Assembly (NCBI GenBank): GCA_037481695.1
Contig: JBBFLE010000004.1
Coordinates: 62,001 to 126,000, forward strand
Source: a bacterium
GTDB taxonomy: Bacteria > Desulfobacterota > Desulfocorpusculales > Desulfocorpusculum
Direction: 5' to 3'
DNA length: 64,000 nt
A program made the position numbers and the translations under genes. This document shows positions 16,969-26,130 of the stretch, piece by piece. The notes under the pieces were generated by a model, which worked only from the letters and a program-made list of their open reading frames with translations, was not told where the DNA came from and did no database searches. Numbering within the stretch: position 1 is the stretch's first letter; each line of letters opens with the position of its first letter.

Positions 16969-19170
16969 ATGCCCTTTAGTAACATGGGTTTGAAGTGGAG
17001 GCTCTTGATTCCCATCCTTACCCTTTCCTTCTTGGGGACAACTGCCTTGGTTTTTGTGGCGCACAGATCCCAACAAATTCTTGTGGCCCAGTCAGAAAAG
17101 GCCCTTCTGGAAGGGCACTACGGCAGGTTACTACAGAGTTTGGATGCCATGCGAACCCAGGCCTCGGCCCTGGCTTGGGCCATGGCCCAAGACCCCCATG
17201 TGGGAGAACTTCTGGGCCTGGAGGATCGAGATGGACTTATGCTTCATCTGAATCCCTTGTATCAAAAATTGCGTTCCCGCCTCGGGGTGACTCAGATCCA
17301 TTTGCACAGGCCCCCTGGTATTTCTTTCCTGAGGGTTCACTCCCCGGATCGTTACGGAGATGTCTTGTCTGATTCAAGAAGGGAACTACTAAGTGTCTTC
17401 CAAAGCGGTGAAGAGGCAAGCGGACTGGTGGAAGGTGCCACAGGTTACAGTATGAGGGCTGTGGTGCCAGTGGATCTTGATGGCCAAAGGCTGGGCACCC
17501 TGGAAGTGGGCCTCTCCCTTGAAGTTGCTCTATTCGGGGATTTCAAGAAGAAATGGGCATGCGATATTACGGTTCACTTGCCTCCTCCCCAAGCAAACAA
17601 GCAAGGCCTCATCCTGGCCTCCACCCTGGAATCGCCCCAACCCATGGGCCAGGAAGACTTCCAGAGGCTGGCTTCTAAAAGAACTGCATCAATCATGATC
17701 CCATTGCCACAAAGGCATGATGTTTCGGCTGTGGTGGGGCCCATTCTTGGACCAAGCGGTCTTCCAGTAGCCTTGGTGGAGATTCGAGTTTCGCGCATTG
17801 CTGTGTTGCAGATCATGGAAAGGTATCTCAGGCAGATGCTCTTGGTGGAGCTGGTGGGACTTCTTGCAGCGTTTATACTTGTTTGGTTGGTGGTGGAGAG
17901 GTTTCTGAGGCCCATTAGGGGAATGGTTAAAGCAGCCACCGAGATAGCATCTGGAGAAAGGGTCCACATGGATCCTGGAGGCCAAAACGAGTTGGGACAG
18001 CTGGCAAGGGCGCTTAGGAGCATGGTGGGTTATCTGGAGGCCTCCAGAGAGCGTACCAGAGACTATGCCCGCAATCTGGAAAAGGAGGTGGAAGAGCGCA
18101 CCCAGCAACTCAGGACCTCAGAGGAACGCTATCGGAATCTGCTCCAAAGGCTACCCCTGGTGGTGTATCAGATGACCGGGGAAAGGATCCTTAAGTTCTC
18201 CAGCGCCTTTTCCAAAGAACTTCTAGGCATGGCCCCAGAGGAGCTTCTCAGCCAGCCCCACGGGTGGGACCATCTGATTCTGCCTGAAGAAAGGCAAAGG
18301 GTTCTTTGCGGTTTTTCCGAGGCCGTATCCAAGGGGGTGCCCTGGGCGCAAGAGTACAGGCTTAGGACACCCCAAGGCAGAATCTTGCTGGTTAGGGAAC
18401 AGGCAACACCTCTCAAGGATGAACAGGGCCAAACTTATGCGATGGAGGGAATCCTCTCAGACATAACCCTACAAAAGCAAGTTCAAGACATGACCCTGCA
18501 GACAGAGCAGCTCAAGACCCTTGGGGAAATCTCTGCACGGCTGGCCCACGAGATCAGAAATCCCCTCACCTCCGTAGGAGGCCTTTCCCGCAGGCTCCTC
18601 AAGGAGTTAGGAGAGGGCCATCAAGCCAGAAACTTGGCTCAAGCCATAGTGCAAGAAGTACAGAGGCTGGAGACAGTTCTTCACATGATCTTGGCCTACA
18701 TCCAGCCAGTGGAAGTGGAGCTCTCTCCAGGTGACCCAGGAGTCATGTTAAGGAAAATATTGCAGGACCTGGCCCCTGAGTTCCAATCCCGCGGCAGGAG
18801 GCTCTTGTGGGAAATCCCAGAAGAATTGCCCCTTATTCTCATGGATTCAAGGAATCTGCCCCGCGCCCTGGAGAGCCTCTTGCGAAGGCCCCTTTTCCAC
18901 ATGGAGGAAGACGGCGAATTTTTCCTTTGCCTAAACCCTGAACATGAAAGGCTTGTCATGAGACTTCGCTACCGGGCACCCTCTTTGGGATTGGACGATT
19001 TGGAGCATTTCTTCTATCCTTTTCTGGCTCAGGAAACCCCTGATCCCTGCATGCTGGAGCTACCCGTGGCCAGGACCATCCTTTACAAACATGGGGCCCT
19101 GGTAAAAGTAGGCCCTGGCTCGGCCACTGGAGAAGTGATAATAGAACTGAGCTTTCCCGCAGCCCGTTGA
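16969..19170 (+). CDS. Membrane sensor histidine kinase with degenerate ATPase domain
   Basis: This is a 733-residue kinase-like protein. TM1 lies at about residues 8-28 (LIPILTLSFLGTTALVFVA), followed by a long periplasmic Cache-like sensor with a conserved LGVTQIHLHRPPG strand. TM2 (LVELVGLLAAFILVWLVV) and a HAMP domain (FLRPIRGMVKAATEI) come next, then a PAS domain. HisKA has its phosphorylatable His527 in ARLAHEIRNPLTSVGG. The following ATPase region is eroded: the N-box, DxGxG and G2 motifs cannot be found (NLPRALESLLRRPLFH, then RAPSLGLDDLEHFF). It may need ATP from a partner kinase or act as a phosphatase/scaffold. The gene stands alone. TTG at 16963 is an alternative start. Confidence 0.88.
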   Translation: MPFSNMGLKWRLLIPILTLSFLGTTALVFVAHRSQQILVAQSEKALLEGHYGRLLQSLDAMRTQASALAWAMAQDPHVGELLGLEDRDGLMLHLNPLYQKLRSRLGVTQIHLHRPPGISFLRVHSPDRYGDVLSDSRRELLSVFQSGEEASGLVEGATGYSMRAVVPVDLDGQRLGTLEVGLSLEVALFGDFKKKWACDITVHLPPPQANKQGLILASTLESPQPMGQEDFQRLASKRTASIMIPLPQRHDVSAVVGPILGPSGLPVALVEIRVSRIAVLQIMERYLRQMLLVELVGLLAAFILVWLVVERFLRPIRGMVKAATEIASGERVHMDPGGQNELGQLARALRSMVGYLEASRERTRDYARNLEKEVEERTQQLRTSEERYRNLLQRLPLVVYQMTGERILKFSSAFSKELLGMAPEELLSQPHGWDHLILPEERQRVLCGFSEAVSKGVPWAQEYRLRTPQGRILLVREQATPLKDEQGQTYAMEGILSDITLQKQVQDMTLQTEQLKTLGEISARLAHEIRNPLTSVGGLSRRLLKELGEGHQARNLAQAIVQEVQRLETVLHMILAYIQPVEVELSPGDPGVMLRKILQDLAPEFQSRGRRLLWEIPEELPLILMDSRNLPRALESLLRRPLFHMEEDGEFFLCLNPEHERLVMRLRYRAPSLGLDDLEHFFYPFLAQETPDPCMLELPVARTILYKHGALVKVGPGSATGEVIIELSFPAAR

Positions 19171-19198
19171 GCCCCAAGCCTCCTGCCCCTAGACCTGT

Positions 19199-19224
19199 AA
19201 AAAAAAGGGGGCCAAACGGCCCCC
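19199..19224 (-). terminator. Intrinsic terminator of fhs
   Basis: On the minus strand, the 7-bp stem GGGGGCC / GGCCCCC (19218-19224 with 19207-19213), a 4-base loop and eight T residues (19199-19206) form a strong rho-independent terminator. It starts 29 bases after the fhs stop. Confidence 0.88.
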
Positions 19225-19252
19225 TTCTGAACTGACCCTCGCTGTGCTGGAA

Positions 19253-21025
19253 TCAGAACAGCCCCCTCACTCTTCCAGTTTCCACGTCGATATCCACCCT
19301 TCGAAATGCCGGATCCGAGGCAGTGCCCGGCATCAAGCTTATGTTTCCTGCCACCGGGCAAATGAATCTGGCCCCACCGTAGGTGAGGAAATCTCTCACA
19401 TGCAAGGTCCAGCCCTTGGGCTCTCCCTTCAGGTTGGGGTCATGGGACAGGGAAAGGTGGGTCTTCACCATCATGGTGGCAAACTCGTTGAACTTGGGAT
19501 CCTTCTCGAACCTTTCTGCCTTGGCAGTGGCTTCAGGAGAATAGCTCACACCGTCAGCACCGTATACTTCCTTGGCAATGAGCTCTACTCGTTTTCTCAA
19601 AGGAGTACTCAAGTCATACAAGAACTTGAAGTTCACCTTGTCTTGGCAAGCATCCAGCACTGCATCGGCCAGCTCCAGAGCTCCCTCTCCTCCATACTGC
19701 CAGTGTCTGGAGACGGCCACCCTGGCTCCGGCCTCCTCACACATCTTCCTGGTGAGCTTGATCTCTTCCTCGGTGTCCGTGTGGAAAACATTGATGCATA
19801 CAACAGGATTTATTCCGGCTTTCTTCACTGTGTTGATGTGATGGATCACGTTACACATACCTGCTTCCAGCCACTTGAGGTTTTCCTGGAAAAGCTCTTT
19901 GGGAATGGGTTTGCCCGGGATTACCAAGGGTGCTCCTGCTGCTACACCATGGCTCTTGAGGGCCCTTATGGTGGCGGTTATGACCGAAACATTGGGTATG
20001 TTTCCTGAATAGCGGCACTTCACATTCCAGAACTTCTCGAAACCTATGTCAGCTCCAAAGCCAGACTCCGTGATGTGATAGTCGGCCAGTTTCAGGGCTA
20101 TCTTGTCTGCCACCACCGAGGACTGTCCCACTGCTATGTTAGCAAAGGGACCTGCATGTACCAGCACCGGCTGACCTTCTATGGATTGCAGAAGGTTGGG
20201 ATTTATGGCTTCCCTCATCCAGGCCGTCATGGCTCCTGCCACTTCCAAGTCCTCTGTGGTTATGGGCCTGCCCTGCTTATCATACGCCACCACGATGCCG
20301 CCCATGCGTTTACGGAAATCTGCCAGGTCACTGAAGATCGACAGGATAGCCATGACCTCCGAAGAAACCGCAATGGCAAATTTGGAGGGCATGAGGAATC
20401 CATCCATTTTCCCGCCCAAGCCTATGATGATGTTGCGAAGAGCCTGGGCGCAGAAATCTATTACCCATCCCATCTCAACGTTCTTGGGATCTATGTCCAG
20501 GCGGCGAAGCTTTCTTTGAGCCAGCTGCTCATCGGTATAGTTGGCCTCATGCTGCATCCTGGAGGTCAGCGCCACCATGGCCAGGTTGTGGGCGTTCATG
20601 ACCGCGTTTATGTCCCCCGTGAGGCCCAAGGAAAACTCGGTGAGGGGAATACACTGGGAAAGTCCTCCTCCGGCGGCCGAACCCTTGATGTTCATGGTAG
20701 GCCCCCCAGAGGGTTGCCTGATGGCAGCCACCACCTTCTTGCCCCTCTTGCCTATGCCCTGCAAAAGCCCCATGGTGGTGGTGGACTTACCCTCCCCCAA
20801 AGGAGTAGGTGTGATGGCAGTAACCTCGATGAATTTTCCATCTGGCCTGTCCTTGAGTCTGTTCAGAACTCTTTGGAAATCAACCTTGGCCACGTAGTGC
20901 CCGTGAGGAAGGAGCTCATCCTTTGTCACTCCTAACTCCTCGGCGATCTGCACGATGGGTTTCATGTGCTTCTCAGCCTCTTCTGCTATCTGCCAGTCCG
21001 CATACTTGGTTGGGTCCAACGGCAT
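19253..21025 (-). CDS. fhs: Formate-tetrahydrofolate ligase
   Basis: This 590-residue enzyme makes 10-formyl-THF from formate, THF and ATP. Features include the ATP loop [52 protein letters not shown], and [18 protein letters not shown] near the C-terminus. The length is right for the bacterial monofunctional enzyme. The start at 21025 has GAGGAGG upstream; the frame extends to 21109, but that extension overlaps the promoter. In anaerobes this is the formate-entry step of the methyl branch of the Wood-Ljungdahl pathway or of serine/purine C1 supply. No other folate gene is adjacent. The gene is a monocistron with its own promoter and terminator. Confidence 0.97.
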   Translation of the reverse strand: MPLDPTKYADWQIAEEAEKHMKPIVQIAEELGVTKDELLPHGHYVAKVDFQRVLNRLKDRPDGKFIEVTAITPTPLGEGKSTTTMGLLQGIGKRGKKVVAAIRQPSGGPTMNIKGSAAGGGLSQCIPLTEFSLGLTGDINAVMNAHNLAMVALTSRMQHEANYTDEQLAQRKLRRLDIDPKNVEMGWVIDFCAQALRNIIIGLGGKMDGFLMPSKFAIAVSSEVMAILSIFSDLADFRKRMGGIVVAYDKQGRPITTEDLEVAGAMTAWMREAINPNLLQSIEGQPVLVHAGPFANIAVGQSSVVADKIALKLADYHITESGFGADIGFEKFWNVKCRYSGNIPNVSVITATIRALKSHGVAAGAPLVIPGKPIPKELFQENLKWLEAGMCNVIHHINTVKKAGINPVVCINVFHTDTEEEIKLTRKMCEEAGARVAVSRHWQYGGEGALELADAVLDACQDKVNFKFLYDLSTPLRKRVELIAKEVYGADGVSYSPEATAKAERFEKDPKFNEFATMMVKTHLSLSHDPNLKGEPKGWTLHVRDFLTYGGARFICPVAGNISLMPGTASDPAFRRVDIDVETGRVRGLF

Positions 21026-21107
21026 CCTCCACCTCCTCACCCCTTCATGATAATGGTCTCCCCTGGGGACGACCTTGTGGACAAATCTTACCCTGGAAAT
21101 CCGCGGC

Positions 21108-21137
21108 ATTATAGAAAATAGACTCCCAAGGTGTCAA
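21108..21137 (-). promoter_or_regulatory. Consensus sigma-70 promoter of fhs
   Basis: On the minus strand, TTGACA (21132-21137), an 18-base spacer and TATAAT (21108-21113): both hexamers are perfect. It gives a 5' leader of about 75 bases to the ATG at 21025, and is the best housekeeping promoter in the window. Confidence 0.85.
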
Positions 21138-21429
21138 CCGATTTCATGCAGGGCCCGGCTGGTGGCCCATGGAGGCTAGGTCCTTGGGAAGAAATCTCAA
21201 ACATTTCCAAGCCAAGAAACAAGGCAGGAAGCTTGGGCCATGAATCCAGTGGAGCTCATCGCATTGCACCGTGGGTACCCAAAGGATATACTTTGCAAAC
21301 TGGCAGAATTTGCCAACAGCCTTGACCAAGGCAGCGGGCCTCTGGGGTGAGTCCCGCTGGTGTCAGAGGTGTTTGGATCCATGCTCCTTAGAACTTATTT
21401 AGCCCGGACAGGTCAGGAGGGGATCAGAG
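21138..21429. other. Gap between divergent fhs and MEMO-family genes
   Basis: No gene is supported here. It presumably also holds the plus-strand promoter of the MEMO/NUDIX operon, which I could not place. Confidence 0.3.
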
Positions 21430-22287
21430 ATGGAACTTAGAAGAGCTTTTTTTTCAGGGAGTTGGTATCCTTCTGACCCTGGCAAGTGCAGGAGACAAAT
21501 AGAATCCTTTCTGGCCTCGGTCCCTACTTCTATCCCAGAGGGTTTGGATCCCTTGGGGGGCATAGTTCCACACGCCGGGTGGGTTTTCTCGGGCAGGATA
21601 GCCGCAAGCGTCATGGCCTCATTGAAGCTCTCTGGTGAGCCGGACACCATCGTGATATTCGGAAGTCATCTGGGGCCAGAGGATCCCTCTTGGATAATGC
21701 CAGAGGGAGCCTGGGAAACCCCATTGGGTCCCATGGAGGTGGACCAGGATCTGGCTCGATATCTTATGTCGGAGTTTTCCATCAGGAGGCAGGGGCCTGG
21801 GTATGCACAAGCTGATAACACCATAGAGGTGCAGCTTCCCATGCTTCGTTACTTTTTCCCCAAGGCTCGGATTCTGCCCCTGGGCTTGGCCCCCACTCAG
21901 GAGGGCATTGGCATAGGCAAAGGATGCGCCGAACTGATCTTGCAAAAGGGCATAAGATCTATGGTCTTGGGTTCCACGGATTTGACCCACTACGGGCCTG
22001 GATATGGTTTTTGCCCCAAGGGACCTGCATCCCAGGCAGAAGCTTGGGTAAAGGAGGTATTGGATGGTTCGGTGATCAAAAAATTTTTAGACATGGACCC
22101 AGAAGGCATCCTTGTGGAAGCCCTGGATAAGAAAAACGCCTGTTGTCCAGGGGCTGCTGCCGGAGCCGTGGCATGCCTTAAGACTCTGGGGGCCACAAGA
22201 GCCCATCTGGTACATTATGCCACCAGCAGGGATGTCATGGAGGCAGAAGACTTCGTGGGCTATGCTGGAGTGATATTCGGCAAATGA
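21430..22287 (+). CDS. amrB: AmmeMemoRadiSam system protein B (MEMO family)
   Basis: This 285-residue MEMO-family protein shows FFSGSWYPSDPGKCRRQIE at the N-terminus, GGIVPHAGWVFSGRIAASV, IVIFGSHLGPEDPSW, VQLPMLRYFFP and a C-terminal GYAGVIFG. These residues line the putative metal site (His in PHAGW, Asp/His in STDLTHYG). In many anaerobes the gene goes with an AMMECR1 protein and a radical SAM protein; neither is seen next to it here. Its biochemical role is unsettled. It overlaps the NUDIX gene by ATGA, so the two are co-translated. Confidence 0.9.
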   Translation: MELRRAFFSGSWYPSDPGKCRRQIESFLASVPTSIPEGLDPLGGIVPHAGWVFSGRIAASVMASLKLSGEPDTIVIFGSHLGPEDPSWIMPEGAWETPLGPMEVDQDLARYLMSEFSIRRQGPGYAQADNTIEVQLPMLRYFFPKARILPLGLAPTQEGIGIGKGCAELILQKGIRSMVLGSTDLTHYGPGYGFCPKGPASQAEAWVKEVLDGSVIKKFLDMDPEGILVEALDKKNACCPGAAAGAVACLKTLGATRAHLVHYATSRDVMEAEDFVGYAGVIFGK

Positions 22288-22748
22288 GGCTTGCCTTGGA
22301 TATAGTGCCCGTGACTGCAGCCATCATATTCAATGCCCAGGGCAAGGTGCTTTTGGCCCGAAGAGCCCACGGGGACCCGCAGGGTTCACGCTGGGAGTTC
22401 CCTGGGGGCAAACTGCATAGGGGAGAAACTCCAGAGGAATGTCTCAGAAGAGAGCTCAAAGAGGAACTGGGCATAGAGGCCGAGGTGCAAGGGGTATTTC
22501 ATGCTGTGAACCAGGATCTGGGGGATCGCTCCATATTGCTTCTGGCGTACCTGTGCACATGGAAACCAGGGCCCATGGAGCTTAGAGAGCACAGCGAGTG
22601 CAGGTGGATCTGCCCCAAGGACTTGATGAATATGGATCTCTTAGAGGCCGATCGACTGGTGGCAATGAAACTGGCCGAAAAACTGGGAAATGGAGAGATC
22701 GGAGGGGTGGGAGATTTCCATGCGCAGGGAACAGGAAACCGCCCTTAA
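22284..22748 (+). CDS. NUDIX hydrolase, MutT-like
   Basis: This 154-residue NUDIX protein has the full box from Gly in GGKLHRGETPEECLRREL to KEELGIE, i.e. Gx5Ex7REUxEExGU with all catalytic glutamates. The N-terminal strand VTAAIIFNAQGKVLLARR is typical of MutT, and GSRWEFPGGKL precedes the box. It probably hydrolyses oxidised or non-canonical nucleoside triphosphates. It overlaps the MEMO gene by 4 bases, and its own end overlaps the start of a small zinc-ribbon gene. The C-terminal tail (about 20 residues, Gly-rich) looks non-structural. Confidence 0.92.
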   Translation: MRLALDIVPVTAAIIFNAQGKVLLARRAHGDPQGSRWEFPGGKLHRGETPEECLRRELKEELGIEAEVQGVFHAVNQDLGDRSILLLAYLCTWKPGPMELREHSECRWICPKDLMNMDLLEADRLVAMKLAEKLGNGEIGGVGDFHAQGTGNRP

Positions 22749-22932
22749 GGCGGTTCGCATAGAGGTGTTGGATCGTGAAGGAGAGATTTATCATAGAATC
22801 ATATGCCCCTATTGCAGGAAGGTGATGGTCTTTGCACTTCGCAGTAATCTTTATCCCAAGGGCTCTACCATGCGATGCACGGAATGCAAGGGTTTGTTCA
22901 AGAAGTTCTTGAGGGAGATGCGCAGGGAGTGA
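22720..22932 (+). CDS. Small zinc-ribbon protein
   Basis: This 70-residue protein has two CxxC knuckles: CPYCRKVMVF and RCTECKGLF, 24 residues apart, so a zinc ribbon is likely. The ends are basic. The ATG at 22720 has GTGGGAG upstream; an in-frame ATG at 22690 is less likely. It overlaps the NUDIX gene by 29 bases. I do not recognise a specific family. It could be a nucleic-acid-binding or accessory protein. Confidence 0.7.
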   Translation: MRREQETALKAVRIEVLDREGEIYHRIICPYCRKVMVFALRSNLYPKGSTMRCTECKGLFKKFLREMRRE

Positions 22933-23118
22933 TCTGATCCCCAGGATGCCTGGACAAAGGGAAACAGATCCATCAGAGGGCAGCAGAGTTAAACTGAATA
23001 GAGACTTCATTGGGCTCTATGGGATCTAATCCATCCTGGGATTTCCCGTGCAATGACAAAGGGGAAACTCTGGGGAATCGTGGCCCTAATGAGGTTGCAA
23101 TGACAGGGATCCGGAGAA

Positions 23119-23547
23119 ATGATCATCTACGAACTCTTTTGTGAGCAAGGACATGGTTTTGAAGGCTGGTTTCAGGACGGTCCCAGTTTTCAGGAGCAGA
23201 TGGAAAGAGGCCTCATACAGTGCCCCATATGCGGCACTTCCCAGGTGAGCCAGCGGCTCTCCACGGGCGGCACCATACATCGAGGCGCGCAAGAGACCCA
23301 ACGATCAGACCCCGGCGGGGAGCCTGAAAACCTTCTTCGCGTGATCCAGAAGGTGGTGGAAAAGCATTTCCAGAATGTAGGGAGCGATTTCGCAAAGGTG
23401 GCGCTGCGTATGCATTACGGTGTGGAGGAACCCAGGAACATCCGCGGCACTACCACCGAGGCCGAAGAAAAGATGCTGCGCCAAGAGGGGGTGGAGTTCT
23501 TTAAGCTGGCTTTGCCTGACCCCGATACAGAGAAACCGCTCCATTGA
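23119..23547 (+). CDS. DUF1178-family protein with zinc knuckle
   Basis: This 142-residue protein matches DUF1178: MIIYELFCEQGHGFEGWF at the start, a CPICGT knuckle after a phenylalanine-rich segment, and a conserved C-terminal half with MHYGVEEPRNIRGTTTEAE. The first Cys-x-x-x-H (CEQGH) and the CPIC pair could bind zinc. The molecular function of the family is unknown. The gene stands alone in a loosely packed plus-strand region. Confidence 0.85.
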   Translation: MIIYELFCEQGHGFEGWFQDGPSFQEQMERGLIQCPICGTSQVSQRLSTGGTIHRGAQETQRSDPGGEPENLLRVIQKVVEKHFQNVGSDFAKVALRMHYGVEEPRNIRGTTTEAEEKMLRQEGVEFFKLALPDPDTEKPLH

Positions 23548-23945
23548 TCTGGTCGAAAGAGGCCTTATTAATTGATATCTCGGGGCCGAATCTGGAAGAC
23601 CTGGAATCCCATTTGCCTGGATCCGGTTGCGCACCCCGTGTTACTTTCTGGAGCAGGGATCCCAAGAGCTCTTTTGAGAAAAACCGCATCCTTGATTACT
23701 GGGGTCTACTCTGGTATTTATCTGGCCCGGGGCTGGTAGGGCTGACCCGGATCATTTCCAGATGCACGGCTCTGGGATTCCTGGGGTGGAGACAAGGGCA
23801 TCAGGGGCTTCTTGTGTATAAATCCACTTTTGTCCAGGAAAATCTAAAAATACGGGATAACCCCGATGCTGAGAACTCATCCAGTTGGCCTTCATGAAAC
23901 GCTATTTTGGGCCTAAATGTTTTTGCTCAAGGGGGATGGCCGGGC
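23548..23945. other. Gap before the lytic transglycosylase gene
   Basis: This is about 400 bases with no supported gene. An open frame here (23544-23897) begins with TTG overlapping the previous stop, has no ribosome site and shows an unusual composition, so I do not call it. Confidence 0.35.
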
Positions 23946-25181
23946 ATGATTCGTAAAGTTGTAATGGGGATCATCCTCTTTGTGGGGTGCTTGCTTTTTA
24001 CAACACAAGCTTTGGCTCAAGAAGGCAGCAAGGCCCAGATCCGAAAGCAATTGTTGGAACAAGCACAGGCTGAGATCAAGCTCTTGAAGGAAAAACTGCA
24101 TGAAGCCCTCGAGCGTCTGGAAAAATTGGAGAAGCTAAGAGGCATGGCCCACTATCGGTTCCCCTCCCAGATGGAACTTCTGGGGGTCAAGTTGCCCCTT
24201 GAGAGAAGGGATCTTTGGGAGCGCATGGACAGGGAATTTCTGATCCTGGTCAATGACGTTCCCCAAGTACTACTTTGGATGAAAAGGGCCAACAGATACT
24301 TCCCTTTGATAGAGGAGCGTATCAGAGTTCGAGGCCTGCCCCAAGACCTCAAGTATGTGGCCATAGTGGAAAGTTCTCTCAGACCAGAGGCCCGCTCCAG
24401 TGCAGGAGCAGTGGGAATCTGGCAATTCATAGCCTCCACAGGGTCTCTATATCAGCTGGAGATCAACAACTGGGTGGATGAAAGGCAGGATCCCCTTCGC
24501 TCCACAGAAGCGGCTTTGAGCTACCTGGAGTACCTCTATTCCAAGTTCGGGGATTGGATCCTGGCCTTGGCGGCTTACAATGCTGGAGAAGAAAGGGTTC
24601 GCAGGGAGATGGCTCGCCAGGAGGTGAGTTCCTTCTACGATCTAATGCTTCCCTCTGAAACCGAGCGCTATGTTTTCAAGATAGCCTCTGCCAAGCTAAT
24701 CCTGTCTGATCCAAAGGCCTATGGGTTCGAACTGAGCCCAGAGGAGCTTTATGAGTCACACAAGGTGGAGCTGGTAGAACTGGATGTGCCAGGAGATCTG
24801 GAGCTGGCCCCTCTTGCCCGTGCGTGCGGCATGACCTATAGAGCTCTGCGCACCCTTAATCCCCACATAAGAGATTCATGGCTGCCCAAAGGCAGCTACC
24901 GCCTCTATGCGCCTGAGGGGAAAGGTAGACAAATCCAGGAATTCGTTCGAACCAAGACTCTCTCGGCAGCCCCAAGATCCAAGGCTGGTTCTGCGACCCT
25001 GAGGGCTGAGCCAACAAATCAGAGTTCTCAAACAAAGATAGTTCACAATGTTCAGGAAAAAGAAACTCTTTGGGACATAGCCAAGAAGTACGGGGTCCAA
25101 GTGAAGTCCCTTCAGCAGTGGAACAAGCTTGGCGCTCAGGACAAGATCCAGCCAGGTCAGCGCCTTGTGATACATAGGTGA
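23946..25181 (+). CDS. Membrane-bound/periplasmic lytic transglycosylase with LysM (MltD-like)
   Basis: This 411-residue exported murein lytic transglycosylase has a signal peptide (about 1-24, IILFVGCLLFTTQALAQ) and a coiled-coil segment (about 28-62). The SLT domain (about 120-260) has catalytic Glu in VAIVESSLRPEARS, then AVGIWQFIASTGS and LALAAYNAGEERV. The C-terminal LysM (about 365-411: HNVQEKETLWDIAKKYG) binds peptidoglycan. A weak LysM-like linker may precede it. It cleaves the glycan strand to 1,6-anhydro products. The start at 23946 fits the signal peptide better than the ATG at 23907. Confidence 0.92.
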   Translation: MIRKVVMGIILFVGCLLFTTQALAQEGSKAQIRKQLLEQAQAEIKLLKEKLHEALERLEKLEKLRGMAHYRFPSQMELLGVKLPLERRDLWERMDREFLILVNDVPQVLLWMKRANRYFPLIEERIRVRGLPQDLKYVAIVESSLRPEARSSAGAVGIWQFIASTGSLYQLEINNWVDERQDPLRSTEAALSYLEYLYSKFGDWILALAAYNAGEERVRREMARQEVSSFYDLMLPSETERYVFKIASAKLILSDPKAYGFELSPEELYESHKVELVELDVPGDLELAPLARACGMTYRALRTLNPHIRDSWLPKGSYRLYAPEGKGRQIQEFVRTKTLSAAPRSKAGSATLRAEPTNQSSQTKIVHNVQEKETLWDIAKKYGVQVKSLQQWNKLGAQDKIQPGQRLVIHR

Positions 25182-25382
25182 ATGATCTTGTTTTCAATCC
25201 CCCAAGCCAGGCCCCTGGAATCAGACCTTGGGGTTGGGCAACGAAAAAAGGTGTGGAAAAAGGACAATTCTCAAGAGTGAGTTTGTTTAAGTTCCATGGG
25301 CAAGCTGAACATGGAACCGCTTTTGAGGATTGGGCCTGTGGCCTCTTGAATCAGGCAGGAAAAGCTTCTTAGGAGATATGCT

Positions 25383-25943
25383 ATGGCAACCAAGGCAGGC
25401 ACCACTAAGGCCAAGAGGAGTTTCGGCAAACGCATGCAGGCCCTCAGGCACAAGGCGGGCATGTCCATGGAAGCGCTGGCAGCAGATACGGGCTGCTCCA
25501 CAGATAGACTTCTTAGCATAGAGGCCGACAAGGTTCTCCCCACGGTCTCGGAGGTGATAAGAATCTCCAAGGCGCTGTCTGTGGATCCAGGATCGTTCTT
25601 GAGCGCAGAACAGAGGGAGTCCCACGCCAGGAAAGTAGCCGCGTACCAAAAACGCACAGAGGCCTATTCATACACACCTCTTACCCCAGGGGCCAAGACC
25701 AAGCACATGAAAGCCTTCTTGGTCCAGATAGACCCTTGTTCGGATCACGAAATGGTGGAATATCAGCACGAAGGCGAGGAATTCATCTACGTGCTTAAGG
25801 GAAGGCTGGAGGTGATGGTAGGAGATCACATGCGGGTTCTGGAGCAGGGCCAAAGCATTCATTTCAACTCTGGCATTCGTCACAGACTAAGAAATCTGAG
25901 CGATGTACCCATGGAGCTGATAGTTGTGGTCTATACTCCATAG
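25383..25943 (+). CDS. XRE-cupin transcriptional regulator
   Basis: This 186-residue regulator has an N-terminal XRE-type HTH (about residues 15-70: RMQALRHKAGMSMEALAADT) and a C-terminal cupin_2 sensor (about 110-186), with the metal-type motif EYQHEGEEFIYVLKGRLEV and later IHFNSGIRHRLRN. This layout is common for regulators of small-molecule or amino acid metabolism. AGGAGAT lies before the ATG. The acyl-CoA dehydrogenase gene follows on the same strand, so it could be its regulator, but no operator was identified. Confidence 0.9.
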   Translation: MATKAGTTKAKRSFGKRMQALRHKAGMSMEALAADTGCSTDRLLSIEADKVLPTVSEVIRISKALSVDPGSFLSAEQRESHARKVAAYQKRTEAYSYTPLTPGAKTKHMKAFLVQIDPCSDHEMVEYQHEGEEFIYVLKGRLEVMVGDHMRVLEQGQSIHFNSGIRHRLRNLSDVPMELIVVVYTP

Positions 25944-26130
25944 ACCGCTTAGGATCTTCGTGCTGGGCCTCCCTCGAGGGGGATGGGGGGAACATTCAAG
26001 AACTTGGATCCCTTTATTGCTTCATTGTCTTGTGAGATTCCAAGAGTGAAACTCACCCAGCAATCCAATACAGGTACCTGCAGTTTTCGAGTTGGAACCA
26101 GACTGGGCAAGCTAAGGGGGAGGTGTTGCC

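Noticed and set aside
23544-23897. Open frame of 117 codons after the DUF1178 gene
   Set aside because: Starts with TTG overlapping the previous stop, has no ribosome site and a mixed, non-conserved composition.
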